Shown piece by piece: positions 24,036-31,793 of a stretch of DNA of 64,000 bases. The notes beneath the pieces are model-generated. The model was not told the origin of the DNA, did not search any database, and saw only the letters and a program-made list of their open reading frames with translations. Location of the stretch: positions 1-64,000 of the forward strand of contig JBFLYK010000034.1 in the NCBI GenBank assembly GCA_040756995.1. The letters are read 5' to 3'. Positions within the stretch are counted from its first letter, which is position 1. Each line of letters begins with the position of its first letter. This DNA comes from BP-133 sp040756995. Lineage in GTDB: Bacteria > Actinomycetota > Acidimicrobiia > IMCC26256 > BP-133. Both the position numbers and the translations under genes were made by a program.

Positions 24036-25493
24036 TCAACGCCGGCACGACTTGTCTCCCCTTCCCCGGCACGGCTTCTCCGTCGTGCTTGTCGTGGCGC
24101 CCGGCGGTTCAGTCGTCGTGGTCGTCGACGGCCGGGAGGTCGTTGTCGTGGTCGGCGGTTGCGTCGTCGTGGTGCTGGTCGCCGTTGACGTCGTCGTGCC
24201 GCCCGGCGCTTCCGTGGTGGTCGTCGTCGACGGTTCGGACGTCGTGGTGGTCGACGGCTTCAATGTCGTCGTCGTCGACGGCTTGGTCCCGGGCCTCCCT
24301 CCGGCGATCGTCGTCGACGCCTTTCCCGACCCGTCCGGCCCGACGCGGCCGACCCGCCCCGGGGACGTCGTGGGGCTCGTCCCGGCGCCGTCATCGGTCG
24401 GCGGGGTCGGCGGGGCCACCAGCTCGGCCGGCACCACCCCTCCGTCGGCCGGTGGGGCCGGCGCCGCGGCGCCGGTGCTTTCACCGTTGGCCGCCTGGCG
24501 GATGCGGTCCAGGAGCTCGACCCCCGACCAGTCCTCCACTTCCAGCCGCCGCAGGCCGACCCGGTCGTGGGTCGGGTCGAGGAGCGGGACCGATTCCTGC
24601 TCGTCCTGGTGGAAGGCGACGAGGTACCGGGCGGAGATCTCCTCCCGCAGGATGTGGCGGATCTGCGGGTCGTTGGTGCGGTCGGCGCCGTAGGCACCGA
24701 AGGGATAGGCGAAGGCCACCGGCTTCCGGCCGAGGTGGTCCTCGATCGCCTCGTTGTTGTGGTCGAGGTCCTCCCGGATGCGGTCCCGGTACTCGGTCAG
24801 CGACTCCCCGGGCTGCAGGCTGGTGAGGACGGGCAGCCGTTGGCCGCCCTCGGCCGGCTCCTCGCGGTGGGCGTCGTGGGTGTGGGCCTGGATGTCCCAG
24901 CGACCGGAGCGGGCCGCCTTCCCGATGCGGTCCCAATCGGCGTAGTAGAGGTTCGGCCGGTCGGTGGCGCTGGTGATGAGGAACATCGTGGCCCTCATGC
25001 CGGCCTCGTCCAGCAGTGGATCGGCGAACATCATGGCGTCGGCCCGTCCGTCGTCGAAGGTGATGAGGACGGCGTTGTCGGGCAACGGCGCGCCGCCGGC
25101 GAAGGCCGCGGCGAGCTCGGCGGCGGTGACCGTCGCCATGCCCGCCGCCCGCAGCGTGGCGAGGTGCTCGCCGAACCGCCCGGGCGACACGACGAAGCCG
25201 CCCTCGCCGTCGGAGTGCGACCCGACACCGTGGTACACGAGGGCCATGACCTTGCCCTGGTAGCGCGGCGCGGCGGCCGCCGCCTCCTGCGCCTGCTCCG
25301 GGGAGAGCTCGGGCAGTTGCGGCGGGGAGACGGCCGCGATCAGGCGGTCCCGCAGGAGCCGGCCCTCCGGGGTGAAGAGGCCGTAGGCCAGGAACGGGAT
25401 GACCGACAGGGGCAGCGCCACCAGACCGGCCACCATCTGCCGGAACTGCCGGTGGCGGGTCTGCCCCGCGGTGGGGGTGGCGGGGGCGCTCAT
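24036..25493 (-). CDS. Membrane-anchored polysaccharide deacetylase with Thr-rich tail
   Basis: A 485-residue protein. One N-terminal membrane segment (about 20-40) anchors it. The NodB-type deacetylase domain (about 80-330) shows VYHGVG, the metal/catalytic motif TFDDG (Asp147, Asp148), HTHDAH near 204-209 and AYPFGAYG near 265. It removes N- or O-acetyl groups from a carbohydrate polymer outside the cell. Residues about 400-485 are Thr/Pro/Ser-rich with TTTT repeats ending in KPCRGRGDKSCRR, an extended wall-spanning or glycosylated tail. The start ATG 25493 overlaps the glycosyltransferase stop (ATGA). Last gene of the exopolysaccharide operon. Confidence 0.88.
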   Translation of the reverse strand: MSAPATPTAGQTRHRQFRQMVAGLVALPLSVIPFLAYGLFTPEGRLLRDRLIAAVSPPQLPELSPEQAQEAAAAAPRYQGKVMALVYHGVGSHSDGEGGFVVSPGRFGEHLATLRAAGMATVTAAELAAAFAGGAPLPDNAVLITFDDGRADAMMFADPLLDEAGMRATMFLITSATDRPNLYYADWDRIGKAARSGRWDIQAHTHDAHREEPAEGGQRLPVLTSLQPGESLTEYRDRIREDLDHNNEAIEDHLGRKPVAFAYPFGAYGADRTNDPQIRHILREEISARYLVAFHQDEQESVPLLDPTHDRVGLRRLEVEDWSGVELLDRIRQAANGESTGAAAPAPPADGGVVPAELVAPPTPPTDDGAGTSPTTSPGRVGRVGPDGSGKASTTIAGGRPGTKPSTTTTLKPSTTTTSEPSTTTTTEAPGGTTTSTATSTTTTQPPTTTTTSRPSTTTTTEPPGATTSTTEKPCRGRGDKSCRR

Positions 25494-26917
25494 CCCGCCA
25501 CCCCCACGAGGTGCCGGACGTTGCCCGCAGCGGGAACGGGCTCGTCGGCAGGGGGCAGAACGGTCACCATCGACTGGTCGATCGGATGGTGGTCGACGGT
25601 GGAGGCCCGCGTCCCCCACCGGGTGTCGCGCATGGTGACGATCGCCCAGTAGGTCTGGAAGACCAGGAAGGACATGTAGACGAGCACGAACGTCATGCCG
25701 TGGTGCCACACACCGTCCTGGCGCTTGAAGGCGTAGAACAGTGAGTAGAGCAGCGCCATGGCGTAGGTGCCGATCAGGTAGAACCACACGGCCGAGAGGT
25801 TGCCCTGGACGACGCGGCCGGCCACGGCGTGGATGACCACGAACGGCGCCAGGAACGGGAAGGTGATGGAGGCGTACGTGAAGATCGCCGCCACCGGGTT
25901 CTTCCGCCAGAAGCGGCGCACGACGTAGAGCGACTCCCGCAACCACGACTTCTTCCAGCGCAGCTGCTGGCGGAAGAACTTGCGCAACGTGGTGGGGACG
26001 ACCGTGTCGGCCCGGGCCGACGCCTGGTACACCACCCGGTGCCGGGCCAGCACCCGGTTGGTGAGGGCCCGGTCGTCGCCGAAGGTGGCCGGCCGGCCGA
26101 GGAACGTCTGGAACTCCCAGGCCTCGAGGAGGGGCAGGATCACCGACGTCCGGTAGGCGGCGCAACAGCCCGAGGCGCAGGTGACCGTGCCGGACAGCAG
26201 CGACTCCATGCCCTTGATGACCCGGAAGGCCGAGTAGTACCTGACCTGCTGCATCTTGGTGATCCAGTTCACGTTGGCGTTGCGGACGTAGGCGTGACCC
26301 ACCACCGCACCGACCCGATCGTCGACGAACGGCTGCACGATGGCCGTGACCGCGTCGCGGTCGAGGTAGGAGTCGGAATCGACGAAGGTGAGGATCTCGC
26401 CGCTGGCCCGGCGGATCCCTTCCGCCATGGCGCCGCGCTTGCCGTAGTTGCGGCCGAGGTCGATGGCGCACACCTTCGGCCAGCGCCGCTTCGCCTCGAG
26501 AATTCGTTCCCATGTCCGGTCGGTGGATCCGTCGTTGACGACGATCACCTCGAGCAGGTCCTCGGGGTAGTCGACGGCCAGGCAGGACTCGATGGTGCCG
26601 ATGATCCCGTCCTCCTCGTTGAAGGCCGGGATGATCACCGACACGGTCGGCCGGAACTTGACGTCGGGAACGGTCCGGTAGAACAGGGCGCCGACGAAGC
26701 GCCCGACCACGTAGAGGCCGACGGCGATCGAGTACCCGGCGAACAGCGGCTCCTGGCTGAGCATGCTGATCGTCATGTCCTTGATCGTCCAGATGAAGGC
26801 GACGATGGCCACGGCGTAGGCCACGATCACGACCTGGAAGACGCGTCGCAGCCCCCGCAGCGCCAAACCGGGGCGCTGCTCGGAGGGCCGGGCCCGCCAT
26901 TGCCCGTAGCTGCGCAT
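25490..26917 (-). CDS. Processive family 2 glycosyltransferase (hyaluronan/chitin synthase-like)
   Basis: A 475-residue membrane synthase. Two N-terminal helices (about 28-45, 61-80), a GT-A domain with NDG (Asp129), DSDS (Asp180, Asp182), GDDR (Asp281-282) and QQLRW (317-321), and three or four C-terminal helices (about 335-440). The D, DxD, D, QxxRW set is the signature of processive polymerases such as NodC, hyaluronan and cellulose synthases. It would polymerise a UDP-sugar and extrude the chain. Its start overlaps the dehydrogenase stop as TGATG. Confidence 0.9.
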   Translation of the reverse strand: MRSYGQWRARPSEQRPGLALRGLRRVFQVVIVAYAVAIVAFIWTIKDMTISMLSQEPLFAGYSIAVGLYVVGRFVGALFYRTVPDVKFRPTVSVIIPAFNEEDGIIGTIESCLAVDYPEDLLEVIVVNDGSTDRTWERILEAKRRWPKVCAIDLGRNYGKRGAMAEGIRRASGEILTFVDSDSYLDRDAVTAIVQPFVDDRVGAVVGHAYVRNANVNWITKMQQVRYYSAFRVIKGMESLLSGTVTCASGCCAAYRTSVILPLLEAWEFQTFLGRPATFGDDRALTNRVLARHRVVYQASARADTVVPTTLRKFFRQQLRWKKSWLRESLYVVRRFWRKNPVAAIFTYASITFPFLAPFVVIHAVAGRVVQGNLSAVWFYLIGTYAMALLYSLFYAFKRQDGVWHHGMTFVLVYMSFLVFQTYWAIVTMRDTRWGTRASTVDHHPIDQSMVTVLPPADEPVPAAGNVRHLVGVAG

Positions 26918-28335
26918 CAGAGGAGCACCACGTGGTCGGCCCGGCGCTGTCGCGTGACTCCCGAGGCGTCGAAGACCAGGGGCGCGACGTCGACCACGGC
27001 GGCGTAGTCGATGCCGGGGTGGGCGGTCAGGATCACGACGCAGTCGGCGTCGGCCAGGATCTGTTCCGACAGCGGCACCGAGCCCAGGCGGACCTCGTCG
27101 TCGCCGGGCCCGTCGACGACCACCGCCGGGACGAACGGGTCGTGGTAGACGCATTCGGCGCCCGCGGCGATCAGCCGCTGCAGCACGTTGAGCGCCGGCG
27201 ACTCCCGGACGTCGTTGACGCCCGCCTTGTAGGTGAGGCCGAGGATCACAAGTCGTGAGCCCCGCAACGCCCGGCCCTCCCCGTTGAGCACGTCGCCGAT
27301 GCGCGACACCACGTGGGACGGCATGCGGTTGTTGACCGCCCGGGCGTGTTCGATGAAGCCGATCCCGAAGCCGAGACGCTGCTCGACCCGCCACGACAGG
27401 TAGCTGGGATCGATGGCGATGCAGTGCCCGCCGACCCCGGGCCCCGGCCAGAACGGCATGTAGCCGAACGGTTTGGTCGCCGCCGCTTCGAGGGCCTCCC
27501 AGATGTCGACGCCCACGGCCGGGGCGATGGTGGCCAGCTCGTTGACGAGGGCGATGTTGACCTGGCGGAAGGTGTTCTCGATGAGCTTGGCCATCTCCGC
27601 CTGGCGGGGCGAGGAGGTCCGGACGACCTCGTCGACCAGCGTCCCGTAGAACAGAGCGGCGATCTCGGTGTCGATCGGCGTGACGCCGGCCACGATCTTC
27701 GGTACTTCCCGCAGGGTCCGTCCGTCGCCGGGGTTGATGCGTTCCGGCGAATAGGCCAGAGCGAAGTCGCGGCCGGCGACGAGGCCCGTCGCCTCCAGGA
27801 TCGGCCGGACGACTTCCTCGGTGGTCCCGGGATACGTGGTCGATTCGAGGACCACCAGCTGGCCGGGCCGGAGGGCACGGGCGACGTCCTCCATGGCGGA
27901 CCGGACGATCGACAGGTCGGGGGTGCCGTCGCGCAGCGGCGTCGGGACGGCCACGAGGATGACGTCGGCGGCCACAAGAAGGCAGGGGTCGCTGCTGAAC
28001 TGGGCCCGGCCCTCCCAGGTGATCTCGTCGGTGCTCCAGGTCAGATCCTCCGGTCGGACGTCGACCACGGGCGATCGGCCGTGGCGCAGGGCCCGCACCT
28101 TTTCGATGTCGGAGTCGACGCCGATGAGCCGGAACCCTTCGGCGCCGGCCGCCACCAGGAGCGGTACGCCGACGTAGCCGAGCCCCACGACGGCGACCGT
28201 GGCAGTGCGATCGGCGATGGCCTCCGCCAGCGCGGCGAGTCCGAGGGGGACGGCGGTGGGGGCGAACCGGTGGGTGGTATGCCCCGGCCGTGGGCGTGAC
28301 TCCTGGTGGACGGCAACGGTCGAGGTCGAAGTCAT
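26917..28335 (-). CDS. UDP-sugar 6-dehydrogenase (UDP-glucose/UDP-ManNAc dehydrogenase family)
   Basis: A 472-residue NAD-dependent dehydrogenase that oxidises a UDP-sugar C6 alcohol to a uronic acid. Seen are the Rossmann motif GLGYVG (51-56), the block ESTTYPGTTEEVV, LIENTFRQVNIALVNE, and the catalytic-Cys motif GPGVGGHCIAIDPSYL. The match leans toward the WecC/UDP-N-acetyl-mannosamine or -glucosamine branch, but UDP-glucose cannot be excluded. The N-terminal 40 residues are an extra, poorly conserved stretch. GGGAG lies before the ATG. First gene of the exopolysaccharide operon. Confidence 0.9.
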   Translation of the reverse strand: MTSTSTVAVHQESRPRPGHTTHRFAPTAVPLGLAALAEAIADRTATVAVVGLGYVGVPLLVAAGAEGFRLIGVDSDIEKVRALRHGRSPVVDVRPEDLTWSTDEITWEGRAQFSSDPCLLVAADVILVAVPTPLRDGTPDLSIVRSAMEDVARALRPGQLVVLESTTYPGTTEEVVRPILEATGLVAGRDFALAYSPERINPGDGRTLREVPKIVAGVTPIDTEIAALFYGTLVDEVVRTSSPRQAEMAKLIENTFRQVNIALVNELATIAPAVGVDIWEALEAAATKPFGYMPFWPGPGVGGHCIAIDPSYLSWRVEQRLGFGIGFIEHARAVNNRMPSHVVSRIGDVLNGEGRALRGSRLVILGLTYKAGVNDVRESPALNVLQRLIAAGAECVYHDPFVPAVVVDGPGDDEVRLGSVPLSEQILADADCVVILTAHPGIDYAAVVDVAPLVFDASGVTRQRRADHVVLL

Positions 28336-28367
28336 GGCGCGCTCCCTCAGAGGCGAAAAGGGCGGGG

Positions 28368-28437
28368 ATCACGACGGAAATTCGCCGGACGAGCAGCGGT
28401 AGGTGGTTCGATCCGCCTAAATGGCTGGCGTCGTGAT
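28368..28437 (-). ncRNA. Foldable 5' leader of the exopolysaccharide operon
   Basis: In the transcript ATCACGACG pairs perfectly with CGTCGTGAT (28437-28429 with 28376-28368), closing a 52-nt interior that contains a second hairpin, TAGGCGG with CCACCTA around ATCGAA. It ends 32 bp before the start codon, so it could regulate translation or termination. It does not match a riboswitch class that I can recall. Confidence 0.4.
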
Positions 28438-28602
28438 GCGCCTACTTTTCGCGTATCGGGAGCTTTGGTAGCAACAAAATAGGTGTAAAGACCGCCCTAA
28501 AGCGGCCCCGCAGACACCCACAAATAGGACACACTGCGCGAGGGTGCTGCGGCGTTCCCGTAAGCGGATTCTCACGATCTCGGTGGGCAACCATCCGCCG
28601 GT
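28438..28602. other. Promoter region of the exopolysaccharide operon
   Basis: No gene is seen. The segment 28440-28500 is unusually A/T-rich for this window (minus strand GTCTTTACACCTATTTTGTTGC), which marks a probable promoter. No terminator for the neighbouring hydrolase gene is obvious; that gene's stop is at 28603. Confidence 0.4.
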
Positions 28603-29736
28603 TTATCGCCGTTCCAGCCGGGCCTGCAGGGCGCAGGCGACCGTCGCCCACCCTTGGCTGGCCGGGTCGATCAGGTCGAAATGGCCGCCCCGCTCGAGCT
28701 CCATGACGGTGATCTCGTCGCCGGCCGCCCGGGCGGCCTCGGCGTAGGTCGTTGTCTGGGACAGGGGGACGACGGGGTCGTCGACGGCGTGCACCAGGAG
28801 CTGCGGGACGCCGATGGGCAGCTTGGCCCGGGGCGAGGCCTCGGCCAGGGCGACCTCGCGGTCACGGTCGTCGGCGCCGTCGAGTCCGGTGTCGAGGAGC
28901 CGGGCGACGGAGCCGCCGCCGGTGCGGGCGGCCATGGCCTCTTCCAGGTCGGCGATGGTGGCCAGCCCGACGACCACGGTGGGGTGGACCTCGCCTCGCC
29001 GGCCCCGGGCGGCGACCCACAGCGCCAGCTGGGCGCCGGCGGAGTGGCCGATGGCGGCGACCCGGCCGAGGTCGAGGTCGTAGACGGGAGCCAGGGCGAC
29101 GAGATGGTCGGTGGCCCGGGCCGCATCCTGGCCGGTGGCCGGCCACCCGCCGCCGGCCCCCACCCGACGGTACTCGGCGTTCCAGGCGGCAATGCCCCGG
29201 CGGGCGAGGTCGAGGGCCAGCCCGTCCATCAGGTCCCGTTCCCAGGCGTGGTACCAGAACCCGCCGTGGAAGAGGACGGCCACCGGGTGGGGACCGGCGC
29301 CGGCCGGCAGCCAGAGGTCGCCCTCCTGACCGGGTTCGGGGCCGTAGGCCAGCGTGTCGGGACGCCGGCCCCGGCGGCGGGCGAGGTAGCGCAGGGCGTG
29401 GCGGGCGGTGTCTTCCCCCCGGCCGTAGATCACGCAGGCGCCGGCGGCAACGAGGCGGGTGGACTCGGGTTCGACACCGGCCTTGCGGAGGTTCCCGGGG
29501 TCGACGGCCACCACCGGCACGGGAGTGTCGGCCACGGCGGCGGCGAGTTCGGCGGCGTCGAATCCGTCGACGCCGGGAGCGATGACGACCCCGGCCAGGC
29601 CGGCGGGGAGGTTGCGGAGGACGGCGGCCGGGTCACCGGGGCGCACTTCCAGGTCGATGGCCAGCTCCGTCGCCCATCGCCGGAGCTGCGTCCCGTCGAG
29701 GCCGGGGCCGGAGACAGCCAGGATGCGGGCCGTCAT
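28603..29736 (-). CDS. Alpha/beta hydrolase fused to a dehydroquinase-like N-terminal domain; possible kynurenine formamidase
   Basis: A 377-residue fusion. Residues about 1-120 follow the type II dehydroquinate dehydratase fold pattern: ILAVSGPGLDG, then GVVIAPGVDGFDAAELAAAV, VVAVDPGNLRKAGVEPES and VIYGRGEDTARHALRYL. The catalytic Tyr and His positions of true enzymes appear lost. Residues about 130-377 are an esterase-like hydrolase with HGGFW (157-161), nucleophile GHSAG (Ser232), acid Asp320 and His352. HGGxW is shared with arylformamidases such as yeast Bna7, so N-formylkynurenine hydrolysis is plausible given the tryptophan genes nearby; other esters are possible. Start overlaps the acyl-CoA dehydrogenase stop (ATGA). 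Confidence 0.8.
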   Translation of the reverse strand: MTARILAVSGPGLDGTQLRRWATELAIDLEVRPGDPAAVLRNLPAGLAGVVIAPGVDGFDAAELAAAVADTPVPVVAVDPGNLRKAGVEPESTRLVAAGACVIYGRGEDTARHALRYLARRRGRRPDTLAYGPEPGQEGDLWLPAGAGPHPVAVLFHGGFWYHAWERDLMDGLALDLARRGIAAWNAEYRRVGAGGGWPATGQDAARATDHLVALAPVYDLDLGRVAAIGHSAGAQLALWVAARGRRGEVHPTVVVGLATIADLEEAMAARTGGGSVARLLDTGLDGADDRDREVALAEASPRAKLPIGVPQLLVHAVDDPVVPLSQTTTYAEAARAAGDEITVMELERGGHFDLIDPASQGWATVACALQARLERR

Positions 29737-30854
29737 GGCGTCTCGGACCGGAGCAACGCCCGGGCGATGATGGTCCGTTGGATCTCGGACGTGCCTTCGT
29801 AGATCCGGGGCGCCCGTACCTCGCGGTAGAGGTGCTCGAGCGGATGGCCGGCCACGAGGCCCCGGGCGCCGAGGATCTGCACGGCGGCGTCGACCACGAA
29901 CTGGGCGGTCTCGGTGGCGTAGAGCTTGGCCATGGCCGCCAGACGGGTGATGTCGGCGGCCCGGCCTTCGTCGTAGACCCGGGCGGCGTCGTAGACAAGG
30001 AGGCGGGCCGCCTCGGTGCGGGTGGCCATGTCGGCCAGGGCGTGCGAGACCGCCTGGAAGTCGGCGATGGGTCGTCCGAAGGCCTGCCGCTCCCGGGCGT
30101 GGGCGACGGCGTGACCGAGTGCCGCCCGGGCCATCCCGACGGCGAACGCGCCGACGCTGGGCCGGAACAGGTCGAGCGTGCGCATGGCCACCCGGAAGCC
30201 GGCGTTGACGTCGCCGAGCACGTCGCCCGGCCCGACGGCCACGCCGTCGAACACCAGCCGGCCGATGGCGTGGCGAGCCAGCATGTCGATGGGTTCGCCG
30301 GAGAGGCCCGGAGCGTCGCCGGCCACGACGAAGGCGGTAACCCCCCGGGCGCCGGCGTCGGGAGCGGTGCGGGCGAAGACCGTGTAGAAGTCGGCGTCGG
30401 GGGCGTTGGAGATCCAGGTCTTCTCGCCGGTCAGGCGCCAGCCCCCGCCGTCGGCGTCGGCGGCCAGGGCGAGGGCGGCGGCGTCGGTGCCGGCTCCCGG
30501 TTCCGAAAGGGCGAAGGCGGCCACGGTCTCGCCCCGGGCCACCCCGGGGACGAACCGGCGGGCGATCTCGTCGGAGCCCGACTGGACCAGCGGGTACGTC
30601 CCCAGGCCCTGGAGCGCCAGGGCGGTCTCGGCCTCGGTGCAGTCCCGGGCCAGCGCCTCCCGCAGCCGGCACAGCTCGGTGGCCGAGACGCCGGCCCCGC
30701 CCGTCCCGCCGAGCGGTGTGGGGAAGAGCCGGCCCAGGAGGCCCGTCTCGCCGAGGGCCCGGACCAGGGGGCGGTTGACGCGTCCCGGCGGACCCGCCGC
30801 GGCGAGCGGGGCGAAGACCTCCCGGGCCAGCCGGCGGACCTCGGCGTCGTCCAT
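29733..30854 (-). CDS. Acyl-CoA dehydrogenase
   Basis: A 373-residue FAD flavoenzyme of normal length. Landmarks are AFALSEPGAGTDAAAL (FAD/substrate), KTWISNAPDADFYTVFART, RQAFGRPIADFQAVSHALADM and the catalytic base in RIYEGTSEIQRTIIARALL. It would introduce a trans-2,3 double bond in an acyl-CoA, passing electrons to ETF. Divergent from the LLM oxidoreductase and aromatic CoA operon, it may oxidise the ring-derived acyl-CoA produced there. A TAGCCT box lies 9 nt before the ATG. Confidence 0.9.
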   Translation of the reverse strand: MDDAEVRRLAREVFAPLAAAGPPGRVNRPLVRALGETGLLGRLFPTPLGGTGGAGVSATELCRLREALARDCTEAETALALQGLGTYPLVQSGSDEIARRFVPGVARGETVAAFALSEPGAGTDAAALALAADADGGGWRLTGEKTWISNAPDADFYTVFARTAPDAGARGVTAFVVAGDAPGLSGEPIDMLARHAIGRLVFDGVAVGPGDVLGDVNAGFRVAMRTLDLFRPSVGAFAVGMARAALGHAVAHARERQAFGRPIADFQAVSHALADMATRTEAARLLVYDAARVYDEGRAADITRLAAMAKLYATETAQFVVDAAVQILGARGLVAGHPLEHLYREVRAPRIYEGTSEIQRTIIARALLRSETP

Positions 30855-30863
30855 TGTCGACGG

Positions 30864-30869
30864 AGGCTA
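30864..30869 (-). promoter_or_regulatory. Putative -10 box of a leaderless promoter
   Basis: TAGCCT on the minus strand, 9 nt before the ATG at 30854 of the acyl-CoA dehydrogenase gene. Confidence 0.4.
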
Positions 30870-30917
30870 CGACAGTGGCCGACGGCGTGGCGCCCTGGCG
30901 TGGCAGCATGATCGCCC

Positions 30918-31766
30918 ATGCGGATCGGGGTCGGACTGCCGACCAGCACGCCTCCTCTCGGGGCCCGCCACCGGGGCCCCGAGCTGCTGGCCTGGTCGAC
31001 CCGGGCCGAGGCCGGCCCCTTTACCAGCCTTGGCGTCACCGACCGGCTCGTCTACGACTGCACCGATCCGCTGATGGCGCTGACGGCCGCCGCCGCCGTC
31101 ACCACCCGGCTGCGCCTGGTCACGATGGTGGCCATCGGGCCCATTCGGCCGGCGGCGCTGCTGGCGGCCCAGGCGGCGTCGCTCGACGCGCTGTCCGGCG
31201 GACGGCTCACGCTCGGCGTGTCGCTCGGGGCCCGGCCCGACGACTACGACGCGGCCGGCGCGTCGTGGCGGGGCCGGGGCCGGCAGCTGTCGGACCAGCT
31301 GGCCGCCATGCGGGACATCTGGGAAGGGACCACGGTCGGGCCCCGACCGGCCAGCGCCGGAGGCCCCGACCTGCTGGTCGGCGGCGGGAGCGGTGCCGCC
31401 TTCCTCCGGGCGGCCCGGCACGCCGACGGGTACGTCCACGGCGGCGGGCCGCCCCGGGCCTTCGCCAGTGCCGCCGACCGGGCCCGGGCCGCCTGGGCCG
31501 ACGCCGGCCGGCCCGGCGAGCCGCAGCTGTGGGGCCAGTCGTACTTCTCCCTGGCCGACCCGGAGGCCGGCGCCGCCTACCTGCGCCACTACTACGCCTT
31601 CACCGGGCCCTTCGCCGAGCGCGTGGCGGCCGGGCTGCTCGATTCGCCGAAGGCGGTGCGAGAGCAGGTGGCCGGGTACGCCGAGGCCGGCTGCGACGAG
31701 CTCGTGCTGCTCCCGGCGACGTCTGATCCGTCGGAACTCGACCGGCTGGCCGATGCGCTGGCCTGA
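30918..31766 (+). CDS. LLM-class flavin-dependent oxidoreductase
   Basis: A 282-residue luciferase-like TIM barrel. It starts MRIGVGLPTS, with LLAAQAASLDALSGGRLTLGVSLG near residue 80 and LLVGGGSGAAFLRAARHADGYVHGG near 154, as in F420- or FMN-dependent members. The substrate is unknown. It is the first gene of a plus-strand cluster with the aromatic-CoA monooxygenase fusion 27 bp downstream, so it may contribute a reductive or oxidative step to that pathway. Confidence 0.83.
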   Translation: MRIGVGLPTSTPPLGARHRGPELLAWSTRAEAGPFTSLGVTDRLVYDCTDPLMALTAAAAVTTRLRLVTMVAIGPIRPAALLAAQAASLDALSGGRLTLGVSLGARPDDYDAAGASWRGRGRQLSDQLAAMRDIWEGTTVGPRPASAGGPDLLVGGGSGAAFLRAARHADGYVHGGGPPRAFASAADRARAAWADAGRPGEPQLWGQSYFSLADPEAGAAYLRHYYAFTGPFAERVAAGLLDSPKAVREQVAGYAEAGCDELVLLPATSDPSELDRLADALA

Positions 31767-31793
31767 GGCCCGATCACCCGGGGGAACCGCGCC

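Noticed and set aside
24090..24290. Tandem GTCGTCGTC-like repeats as a possible CRISPR or satellite
   Set aside because: They encode the Thr-rich tail of the deacetylase in frame, with no regular repeat-spacer pattern.
28402..28421. tRNA T-arm-like sequence GGTGGTTCGATCCGCC
   Set aside because: A T-arm with a TTCGATC loop can be drawn, but there is no matching acceptor stem, D-arm or anticodon arm on either side; the segment is better explained as the inner hairpin of the exopolysaccharide leader.
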